Shown piece by piece: positions 42,063 to 51,600 of a stretch of DNA of 59,180 bases. The position numbers and the translations under genes were made by a program. Under the pieces are notes generated by a model. That model made no database searches and was not told the DNA's origin. It saw only the letters and a list, made by a program, of their open reading frames with translations. The stretch's first letter is position 1; each line of letters starts with the position of its first letter. The stretch spans positions 1 through 59,180 of the forward strand of contig JADGEO010000021.1 of NCBI GenBank assembly GCA_016744335.1, written 5' to 3'. This DNA comes from Anaerolineales bacterium (GTDB lineage: Bacteria > Chloroflexota > Anaerolineae > Anaerolineales > Villigracilaceae).

Positions 42063-43373
42063 ATGAGAAGAGTTATTCTGCCTAACCTTGAAAAAGACCG
42101 AATTACGGGCGAACTTGTGCCCAAAAAAATTCATCCTTTTGGTGAAGAGGCGCGTGAGTTGCGTATTCACAATAAGGCTTTGTTTGATTTGCAGGAGGGG
42201 GTTCTTTCAAAGCATATAACAAGTACCACTGAGCTACAGATTGGAGAGCATTTTCCGCAAAAACGCGAGGAGATGATTGTTTATCGTAATAATCTTTTTT
42301 TTGATCAGGGTTATATTGATGCTTTTATAGAAAAAGCTAAAAAGCGTGGGCAGGCTTGTAGGGCGGCTTTTCGTGCGGATGACCCTGCTTTTCGAGAACA
42401 CGCGCTTCCGCTCTCAACTTCCTATACACCTGCGGGTAACTTATATCTTGCCGACCTTTGGTATTATCCACATGGTCCCGTAGCGGATGCAAGCCCATTA
42501 ATTATCAATTTAGAATCCAGAGAAATTGGTTATTATGGCATTCCTTCTTATATGACAGTGAGTTCAGAAGGTGATTTAGTTTTCAATGTGCCCACACGTG
42601 CTTTATTGGCAATTGATGCTTGGATACATATTTTTATAGCCGATGTAGTCTTTGGTGTTTTTGCTGAAGGTGCGAGAATTGAAAATAGGCTAGAAGAAGA
42701 CTTGGGGTTTAAGGTAAAAGTTTTAGCAAAAGCTCTTTTTGAGGGACGACAAGTCTTAGAGTGCTCTGAATTAGTGAAAATTGGCGAGGGTTGTACCATT
42801 GACCCGAGCGCAGTTATACACGGTCCCACAATTATAGGAGATGGCGTTACCATTGGTGCGGGTGCGGTTGTAGACAATAGCATTATTGGTAATAAAGTAA
42901 ATATCTCTCAAGGTGCCCTAGTGATGCTTTCGGTAGTGGGAGATGGTACCTTTTTGCCTTTTAATGCCGCCTTATTTATGACAACAATCATGGACAACAG
43001 CATGGTTGCGCAAAATACTTGTTTGCAAATGTGTGTGATAGGTAAAAAGACTTTTATTGGTGCTGGCTCAACGTTTACTGACTTTAATCTTATTCCCGTT
43101 CCTCTCAAAGCAATGGATGGTAATGGACAGCTAAAAGACGCAAATCGTCCCGTTATTGGTGGCTGTGTGGGGCATAATTGTCGTATTGGTTCTGGGATGA
43201 TTGTTTATCCGGGGCGGACAATAGAATCGGATGTTATTTTAGCGGCAACAAAAGATAGGCGCGTTGTTGCCAAAAATCTTTCCTTTGAGGAAAGTGACCA
43301 TCATGGTTTCCGCTTAGCACATTTGCATGAAACCCCTTATCACGCAAAAGAGGATGAATTAGAGACTTGGTAG
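42063..43373 (+). CDS. Left-handed beta-helix (hexapeptide-repeat) protein of unknown function
   Basis: A 436-residue protein. The N-terminal ~235 residues are not recognised (begins MRRVILPNLEKDRITGELVPKK). Residues about 240-400 form an acyltransferase-like left-handed beta-helix: repeats such as IGEGCTI, IGDGVTIGAGAVV, IGNKVNISQGALV, IGKKTFIGAGSTF and IGSGMIVYPG. The family often transfers acyl groups or binds nucleotide sugars (GlmU, DapD and relatives). No catalytic residue can be named. It lies 33 bp before the acyl-ACP-reductase-like gene, suggesting joint action on acyl groups. Confidence 0.75.
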   Translation: MRRVILPNLEKDRITGELVPKKIHPFGEEARELRIHNKALFDLQEGVLSKHITSTTELQIGEHFPQKREEMIVYRNNLFFDQGYIDAFIEKAKKRGQACRAAFRADDPAFREHALPLSTSYTPAGNLYLADLWYYPHGPVADASPLIINLESREIGYYGIPSYMTVSSEGDLVFNVPTRALLAIDAWIHIFIADVVFGVFAEGARIENRLEEDLGFKVKVLAKALFEGRQVLECSELVKIGEGCTIDPSAVIHGPTIIGDGVTIGAGAVVDNSIIGNKVNISQGALVMLSVVGDGTFLPFNAALFMTTIMDNSMVAQNTCLQMCVIGKKTFIGAGSTFTDFNLIPVPLKAMDGNGQLKDANRPVIGGCVGHNCRIGSGMIVYPGRTIESDVILAATKDRRVVAKNLSFEESDHHGFRLAHLHETPYHAKEDELETW

Positions 43374-43405
43374 TTTCTTTTAATATATTTCTGGATAATT
43401 AATAA

Positions 43406-44479
43406 ATGGATAGCTTCGCCTTCATCATACACCCCATTGATCCCAAACGAGACGTAAGCCGCAAATACCCTTTCTTAGGGCGCATTCTTAGCGAAGGACA
43501 AATAAATTTTTTCTCAACTTTCTTTCCCCCTATTTATCTCTCCGAGATTGATGGGATTCGCTCAGAGGCAACAGGAAAAGAAATAAAAGGCTGGTTTATC
43601 GCTTGTCCTTATACGCCCGCTCGCATGTTGAGTTTGCCTGAAAAGACAGTCTATAATAAAATTATACAAACGGGGCGCATAGCAGAAAAACTCGGCGCAA
43701 AAATGCTTGGATTGGGCGCGTTTACCTCTGTAGTGGGGGACGGAGGCGTTACCATCGCCAATGGCTTGGATGTCCCCGTTACAACAGGAGATGCCTATAC
43801 CATCTCTGTTGCTGTAGAAGCCCTTCGCGAAGCCTCAAAATTAATGAATATAGACCTTGCTCAAGCCACTGCCGCTGTTGTAGGCGCAGGTGGCACAATA
43901 GGTAGCGTTTGCGCAGAACTTTTAGCAGATGATGTATCAAAACTCTATTTGCTAGGCAGAAGAATTGAGCCTGTAGAAAAACTAAAAACTAAACTAAACC
44001 TCACATCGAAAGCCAGTTTACTGGCGAGCACAGATTTATCCTATTTAGCAGATGCCGATCTTATCCTAACCGTGACAAGTGCGATCACCGAAGATGTGAT
44101 TCGCCCCGCTCATCTCCGTGCTGGAAGTGTAGTTTGTGACGTTGCCAGACCTCGCGATGTTTCTGCAATGGTAGTTGCCGCAAGAGATGATATATTAGTG
44201 ATAGACGGTGGGATGGTAGACATCCCTGGTGCTGTTAATTTTAATTTTGATTTTGGTTTTCCCGAAGGCAAAGCCTATGCCTGTATGGCAGAGACTATGG
44301 CACTCGCTTTAGAAGGTCGTTTTGAAGATTATACGCTTGGCAAAGAAATTACTCGCGAGCGGGTAGATGAAATTACAGAAATAGCTCATAGGCATGGCTT
44401 TCGCCTTAGCGGCTTTCGCTCTTTTGAGAAAGAAGTCACAGCTGAGCAAATAGAAAAAATACGGCGTAGCAAGATATAA
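43406..44479 (+). CDS. Acyl-ACP-reductase-like protein (AAR family)
   Basis: A 357-residue protein that databases may label shikimate dehydrogenase. By eye it aligns over its length with cyanobacterial long-chain acyl-ACP reductase, the enzyme that makes fatty aldehydes. Shared blocks: RDVSRKY at the N-terminus, RSEATGKEIKGWFI, MLGLGAFTSVVGD, TTGDAYTISVAVEA, the NAD(P)H Rossmann motif AVVGAGGTIGSVCAELL, IDGGMVDIPG, and YACMAETMALALEGRFEDY. The cysteine in YACMAET (Cys293) occupies the place of the catalytic acyl-thioester cysteine of the cyanobacterial enzyme (Cys294 in Synechococcus). No aldehyde-deformylating oxygenase gene is in the window. It follows the beta-helix gene by 32 bp. Confidence 0.8.
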   Translation: MDSFAFIIHPIDPKRDVSRKYPFLGRILSEGQINFFSTFFPPIYLSEIDGIRSEATGKEIKGWFIACPYTPARMLSLPEKTVYNKIIQTGRIAEKLGAKMLGLGAFTSVVGDGGVTIANGLDVPVTTGDAYTISVAVEALREASKLMNIDLAQATAAVVGAGGTIGSVCAELLADDVSKLYLLGRRIEPVEKLKTKLNLTSKASLLASTDLSYLADADLILTVTSAITEDVIRPAHLRAGSVVCDVARPRDVSAMVVAARDDILVIDGGMVDIPGAVNFNFDFGFPEGKAYACMAETMALALEGRFEDYTLGKEITRERVDEITEIAHRHGFRLSGFRSFEKEVTAEQIEKIRRSKI

Positions 44480-44502
44480 TCTTTTTAGGCTGAATGAAGA
44501 GA

Positions 44503-44557
44503 GTACCGCGCGTGACCTTTAGCTTGAGAGCTTTCTACTAACATATTTTCTGCGTAA
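44503..44557. repeat. Dispersed 50-bp intergenic element, copy C
   Basis: CCGCGCGTGACCTTTAGCTT through CTAACATATTTTCTGCGTAA. It aligns with the elements at 30643 and 53851. It lies in the 284-bp gap before the signalling operon. Confidence 0.45.
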
Positions 44558-44713
44558 ACATTTTTCTGCCCATGCTCGCTCACCAGTTGAGGTGCGGCAC
44601 TCACGCCCCAATCACGTTTGTTTCGGCGGAGGCATTTAGTCCAAGGCAGAGTTGTTTATAAGAAACGTAGATAATTGGTTCGTTTGAAATGTCTCATGAA
44701 TTTATAAAGACAG

Positions 44714-44719
44714 TATAAT
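44714..44719 (+). promoter_or_regulatory. -10 box of the signalling operon
   Basis: TATAAT, followed by a leader of about 38 nt with GGAGG at 44752-44756 before the ATG at 44764. The -35 region is poor. Confidence 0.5.
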
Positions 44720-44763
44720 TGTAAAGATAAAAGAATAGTCCCAAAAACTTTTGGAGGTCCCTT

Positions 44764-45663
44764 ATGGGAAAAGCCCGCCTACTGGTCGTTGAAGACGATC
44801 CCGATATTTCTAATATGCTGAAGATTTATTTCAGCGGCTTAGGTTACGATGTGGATGTTGCCCTTCGTGGGTATGCCGCGTTGGAAAAAACCAGACAAGT
44901 TTTGCCCCATCTTATTATTTTAGATATTATGCTCCCAGATATTGATGGTTACGAGGTCTGCCGAACTTTGCGGACAAGTACGCGTACCAGCCATATCCCT
45001 GTTATGTTTCTAACACAAAAAGATGAGCGTAGCGATAAGTTGCAAGGGTTAGAGTTAGGTGCAGATGATTATATAACCAAGCCTTTCGATATCGAAGAAC
45101 TTAAGTTACGTGTGCAGGGTGCCATACGGCGTTCTGAGCGTGAGAGTCTTACCGACCCACGTTCTGGTTTGCCGGCTGGGCGTTTGATTGAAGAGCAGCT
45201 TCGCCGTATTATTCGCGAGACTGATTGGGCATTGATGGATTTACGCCTTAATCATTTCTCTTCATTTAGTGATGTTTATGGCTTTGTTGCAGGTGATGAT
45301 GTTTTGCGTTTTTCTGCGATGTTGCTAGGCGAAGTTGTTGATGAGTTTGGCTCTGCAAATGATTTTATTGGTCACGCAGGCGGGGATAATTTTATTATTA
45401 TTTCAACCGATGAAGCGGCTCCAAAGATAAAAGAAGCACTTAAGGGACGTTTTGATGAAGAAGTGCAAACGCACTATAACTTTATGGATAGGGAGCAAGG
45501 ATTTATACAAACAGAAAATCCAGCGGGAGAGATGGAAAATTCGCCTCTGATGACGATTTCAATGGGTATTGTTTCGCCTTCTGAACATCGTTTTTCAGAC
45601 ATCCGGGAAATTACCGAAATGGCGGCAGAAGCACGGCGCAAAGATATAACAACTGAAGTGTAG
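44764..45663 (+). CDS. Response regulator: REC plus degenerate GGDEF domain
   Basis: A 299-residue protein. The REC domain (1-120) has acidic pocket VVEDDPD, phosphoacceptor Asp54 in LIILDIMLPDIDG, and the KPFD switch lysine. The second half (about 130-299) is a GGDEF-like domain: LTDPRSGLPAGRLIEEQL resembles its N-terminus, but the signature is GGDNF (206-210) instead of GGDEF. Diguanylate cyclase activity is therefore doubtful; it may bind a nucleotide or act through dimerisation. It is the first gene of the operon with the giant kinase, 14 bp upstream. Confidence 0.88.
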   Translation: MGKARLLVVEDDPDISNMLKIYFSGLGYDVDVALRGYAALEKTRQVLPHLIILDIMLPDIDGYEVCRTLRTSTRTSHIPVMFLTQKDERSDKLQGLELGADDYITKPFDIEELKLRVQGAIRRSERESLTDPRSGLPAGRLIEEQLRRIIRETDWALMDLRLNHFSSFSDVYGFVAGDDVLRFSAMLLGEVVDEFGSANDFIGHAGGDNFIIISTDEAAPKIKEALKGRFDEEVQTHYNFMDREQGFIQTENPAGEMENSPLMTISMGIVSPSEHRFSDIREITEMAAEARRKDITTEV

Positions 45664-45677
45664 AGGTTTAATCCATC

Positions 45678-48600
45678 GTGGATACTGGCTTTGAAACAGG
45701 GTTAATTCTTCTTATTTTAGGATTGGTGGTAAGTGCGCTAATTTGGGCTTTAGCGCGCTGGGCTTTACGTTCACAATCCTCTTGGCAGGCGGCTATCAAG
45801 GCGTCTACAGATGAAGGCTCTGAACACGAGGATGCTGTTTTAGTAATTCATGCTGGTGGTGGTGTTAAATACATAAATAAAGAAGCTCAAAAGTTATTTG
45901 GCTTATCTCAAAATGAGACGCCAGACTTAGAGCGCTTGGCGCGGCGTGTGCGCCCAAGCAATATTTTTTGGGAACTGTGCTCTTCTGAGGGCAGAACGCG
46001 TTTCTCAATTGGGGGCAAATTAGTAGAAGGGGTTTCTTATCGGGTTCCAGATTCAGATTCAACAATACTTCTTTCTTTGCATCAATCTGAGTTGAGCACA
46101 GGTCTTGCAGGTGTACGAGATGTTTCAGGTTCAGTTCTAGATGTTATTGCAGACTTTGGGCAAGAGATTGCCGAAAATCTAAATTTAGATGCCACGCTCA
46201 TTGCTGTTCTTGAAAATGTAGAGAAATTGATTCCCTCTGATGTTTTAGAAATTAAGGTTTGGGAGCAGGCAAGCCAGATTTTTATTTCTTACCGTTTTGG
46301 TATGGTAGATGGAAAACCGCGCCTTGAGAGTAGCCTAGATACGCGTTTTGGGAATTATTCTTCTTATATTGCTGAGCAGGAAGAGCTTTTGTTTGTTCCA
46401 GATACACAGTCTTACAAAGAGCTTCGCTTTCTTAATGAAACCGATCAGTATTCAATTCGCTCCTATATGGGCATTCCGCTTTTGGCAGGTGGGGAACTTG
46501 TTGGTATGCTCGAGGTGGGACAGATTGCGGCAAATATATATTCTAATGAAGACCAAGACCTTCTCCAGTTAATAGCGGGGCAAGCGGCTGTAGCCATTCG
46601 TAATGCGCTTTTATATGAAAACGAACAACGGCGTGCTATGGAGCTTTCAGGGTTAGCAAACCTGGCTCAATCTACAGGTTTTTTGCAGAATAGAGAAGAG
46701 TTTTTCTCGGCACTTATTAATAGTATTCAACCGCTTTTTTCTATTAAGATCTTAGGGTTTTTGCTCTATGATGAAGATAAACGCACCTTAGAAGGCCAGG
46801 TGCCTTTTGATGGAATTCCTGACCATATTGTTGCTATTTTTCGTACTGACATCCCAGCCGATAGTCAAGCAAGCAAGATTATTGAGAAACAACAAATTAT
46901 TCTCACGAAAGATGCAAAAACAGATGAAAATTGGCAAGAGCTTCGAATTCACAATATCGCACAGGCGGCAAGTTTGCAGGAATCTGCACTTGTTCCTTTG
47001 ATTTCTGGCAAAAACTTTTTGGGCTATTTGCAACTATCTAATCATACGCAAGGGTTGCGTGAGTTTACAGAAAATGAAGTTCACCTAATGAATGTTGTTG
47101 CGAAGCAGGCGGCGGCAATTATTGATAATGCCAGTCTCATGCAACAGACCAGACAACGCGCTCGGCGTGCAGAAACTATGAGACGTGTGGCTTCTTTGGT
47201 TTCCTCTTCTGCAACAGAAGAAGAGACCATACGTTTCTCTCTCCAAGAGTTAGTACAGCTAGTTAACGCCGATGCCGCTCTCATCTTTTTGCTTGATGAT
47301 GATGAAGGGGCTTTGGTTGCTCATAAATCATCGTTTTATGATAAATACGATGAGGGGATAGGGCTATTTGCAAAACTTTATATTGATGACCCTCAATACC
47401 GCCTTACAGTAACGGGGAGCCAGCGCTCTTTTCTTTCAGATAATTTGCAAGCAGATCGCCGCATTATAGATTTTTATCGTCCTCTAGTAGATGCGTATAA
47501 AATGGTTTCGGCTTTGGTCGTGCCAATTGTTGTTCGAGGGCGTGGTGTTGGCGAAATGATGTTAACAAGCCGAATGCCCAATTTCTTTACACGCTATGAC
47601 CTTCAATCTGCCCATACGGTTGCGGACCAATTAGCAATTGCCTTAGATACCTCAGCGTCTTTAGAGCAAACAGATGAGAGTTTGCGCTTGCGCGTAGAGC
47701 AACTTTCTGCGCTTTCACGCGTTAATCGAGAATTGAGTGGCAGTCTTAATCTTAAACATTTATTGCAGGTTGTTTATGAAGAAGGATTACAAACATCTAA
47801 AGCAGATTGTGGCACAATCACGATTTTTGATCCAACATCTGTTGAAAAAGGAAAGATGCCCGAGAGTGTTCTTTCGTTAGGTTGTGCTCGGGGAGAGCCA
47901 TTAACTGAAATCGAACGTGAGGTAGTTTATAGTGGCAAACCGCTTCTTACCAAAAATGTTGATGATGGTGAGTACCCAGCCAGTCATGAGGGCGTTCGTT
48001 CTGCTTTGGTTGCCCCAATTGCCTATCAGGGGAAAACGGTTGGTTTATTTCACCTGCACTCGATGTCTGCATCCCGTTTTGATGAAGAGATTTTAGATAT
48101 AATTCAAACCTTGGCAATTCAGGCGGCAATTGCAATAGGGAACGCATATAGTTATGAAGAACAAGTTCAGTATGGAGATTTGCTCAAACGTAGGGCGGGG
48201 ACTCTCTCTAGCCTTTTGGATACGACAAACTCTCTTGAGCTGGAGCAACCGCTTGCTGATTCATTACAGATAGTTGCTCGCGGAATTAGTGCCGCGACAC
48301 CCTTTGACGTGGTCTTGCTTAGCGTTTATGACGCGGGCACCGAGATGATGCGCCGTGTAACCAGTGTGGGGCTTTCTGACGAGAACTGGGATGCTCTTCG
48401 AGAGCGCGAGCAACCTTTTCTTGGTGTTCAGCAGGTAATGAAAACAGAATTCATGCTTGGTAGTGCTTATTATATTCCAGTAGATAAGGCACCAATTATG
48501 CCAAGTGATATTCATATTCTAAACTTGGATGAGGAGTTAGGAGCGAAAGAACATGGAGTTTGGCATGCTGAAGATTTATTTCTTTTCTTGCTCAAAGATC

Positions 48601-51600
48601 AATACGACCTTCCCTTAGGCACAATTAGCCTCGATCGTCCAAGAGATGGTAAGGCACCTGATTTAACAACAGTTGAGGCGATTGAAATATTTGCCGCACA
48701 GGCGGCTCTTATTATTAACAATCAGGCGCGTTTATCAGAATATCAAGAAAGAGTGGGTGCTTTATCCTCAGGCATTGAGCGGCAACAGCGTTTATTACAT
48801 ATTAGTCAAAACGATTTGCCTATTTTATTGCATAAAGATTTAGAACAAACAATTACTATTCAGAATCTGGATAGGGTCTCTTATCGTATTCGGGCAGGTT
48901 TACGAATTACAGAATCTGTAAGTAGGCAATTAGACGCCTCCTCCGCCTTACAGGCTTTAGGACGTGAGATTTTGACCCATATGGGGATGATGACTGCTTT
49001 TGTAGCAGAAAATACACTAGAGGGACCTCAGCTATTACATACAATGGGCGATGTGCCACGCACAATTAATCCTGATGCTTTATTTGGGCAAAGAAACCCT
49101 TTGCGGGCTTCTTTGCAGTCGGGCAAAATTATGCTGGTCATGAATTTAGATGAAAATGACGAGTGGCGCGAATCGCCTTTGCTTAGTACTTTACAAAGCA
49201 AGAGTTTTATTGCATTACCGATTAAAGTAGAAGGCGAAACAGTTGCCGCTGTTTTAGCTGTGAGCAGAGAGACTCTACCTATTTTAACGGATGAAGATGA
49301 ACAGGTTTATTATCAAATAGCACGTCAATCATCGGTTATTTTTCAGAATATCCATTTGCTTACTTCTGTTCGAAGACGATTGAAAGAAGTAAATCTATTG
49401 CTCGATTTCAGTCGTACCTTAGGAAACCTTGGACCCAAGAGCATTATGGAAGCTCTACTAGCGAGCGCATTGCAGGTAATTTCTGCCGCTCACGCTGGGA
49501 TTGTGTTACTCTGGAATGAAGTTACAGAGCGTCTTGAGCCTGAGGCTGTAAAAAATTATGCAAATAATGCCAGCATGGAGAAGATATCCTATCGTTTTGG
49601 TGAGGCTTTGCCAGGAAGTGTTTTTGCAAAACGTCTTTCTCGTAATGTTGATGAAGTTAATTTCGCTTTAGATTATACGCTCTCTGCGTCTCAGCTTCTT
49701 CTCTATCGTCAGGCAACGGGAGAAAGATTGCCAATATCTAGTTTATTAGTTCCTATTCAAACAGGCGATTATTGTTTAGGCGTATTGGTATTAGATAATT
49801 TCAATAAGGTTGGTGCTTTTCGAAAAGAAGATGAGACTTTATTGCTCTCTCTTTCTCAGCAAGTTGCTTTATCTCTTCAAAACTCACGCCTAATTCAATC
49901 TACCGAGGTGCGCGCAGCACAGCTTGAAGCACTTACTGATATTACGGCTACAATTACTTCAAGTTTAGAGAGTGAAGAGTTGATTCCCTCTTTGTTGAGC
50001 CACCTAGAAAGCGTAATTCCTTACGATAGAGCAACACTGTGGCTTTATGAGGCAAATGAGTTAAAGGTAGCAACTACTCGTGGGTTTACAGATACGCCTG
50101 CACCTCTTAGCATGTCTGATTTAGCAGAAGAGCGCGTACTTTTAGATGAAATTCTTCGTTCGAGCAAAGCGATTGCTATCCCCGATATGCGAGAAGATGA
50201 GCGTTTCCAGATTATAGCGGAAACAGAATACTTGTCTTGGTTGGGGATTCCTCTTCTTTCTAAGGGAGAGGTCATTGGTATTATGACTTTAGATATGAAA
50301 GCCGTTGGTTTTTATACGATAACACATATTCAAATTGGTGCGACTTTCGCTGGGCAGGCAGCAGTTTCTCTTGAAAACGCGCGGCTTTATCAATCTACAT
50401 TGTCTACAGCTGAACGCTTGAGTATTTTAAATGCAATGAGCGCAGAGGTAAGTGCAAATCTTGAAATAGAAAAAATCTATCACGCTATTCACGAAGCCGC
50501 TATTCGCTTAATGCCAGTAGAATCTTTTGAAATTGCTCTGTTTAATGAAGAAGAAAATCAAATTAAAAGCGTTCATTATGTTGTTCAAGGTAGGTATTTG
50601 GCAGAAAGAGAAATTCCCTTGGATTCAAACCCAATTGGAAAAGTGATTGCCACAGGAGATAAAATTCTTCTTTCAGGTATTGTAGACACGAGAATTTTTG
50701 GCACATCAAGATATGCACAGGCAAAAACACCTTTTTCAATTTTGGCAGTTCCTATGAGAACGGGTGAGCAAGTTGTTGGTGTTCTCGTTGCACAAAGTGC
50801 TCAAAATGGTATTTATACGGAAGATGATCAACAAATCCTAAGTACATTAGGTAATCAAGCAATTATTGCTATTCAGAATGGGCGTCTTTTTGACGAAACT
50901 CAAAACCTTACAAATACTTTAGAGCAACGTGTTATAGAGCGCACTGCTGAGCTTGAAAATGAACAACGCAATACAAAAACCTTATTAGATATTCTTACAG
51001 AGGTTTCTTCTAGCCTCGATCTTGATTTGGCTCTTAACCAAACCCTAGCCTTGCTTAACGAAACTGTAGGTGCTGAGCAGGGAACAGTTATGCTCCTCAA
51101 CCCAGACGATAATTTGCTCCATTATCGGGCTGGTTATGGCTATCTTTCTAAAGAAAAAAATAGAGATAGCGACTTTACGCTCAAGATAGGTGAGGGCTTA
51201 GCTGGATGGGTGCTTGAGAATCGAGATGCAATCTTGATAAACGATCTTGACCAAGATGAGCGGTGGGTGCCTCGAAAAGACGACCTTCAGCGTCATCGCA
51301 GTGCCGTTGCGGCCCCTCTAATGGTTGGCGAAGATGTTATTGGTGTTTTGTTGGTCTTTAATCGTAAAACCGATTTCTTTAATCCCGAGCAATTGACTCT
51401 TATTAATGTTATTGCTGGGCAGGTTGCTGTTGCAATTAATAACGCCAACTTATATAAGCTAATTCGTGAGCAAGCTGAAAGATTAGGCAGTATGTTGCGT
51501 AGCGAGCAAGAAGAAGCCACTCGTTCTCAGGCAATTCTTGAAGCCGTTGCAGATGGTGTCCTTGTTACCGATTCCGAAAACAGAATTAGCTTTATGAATG

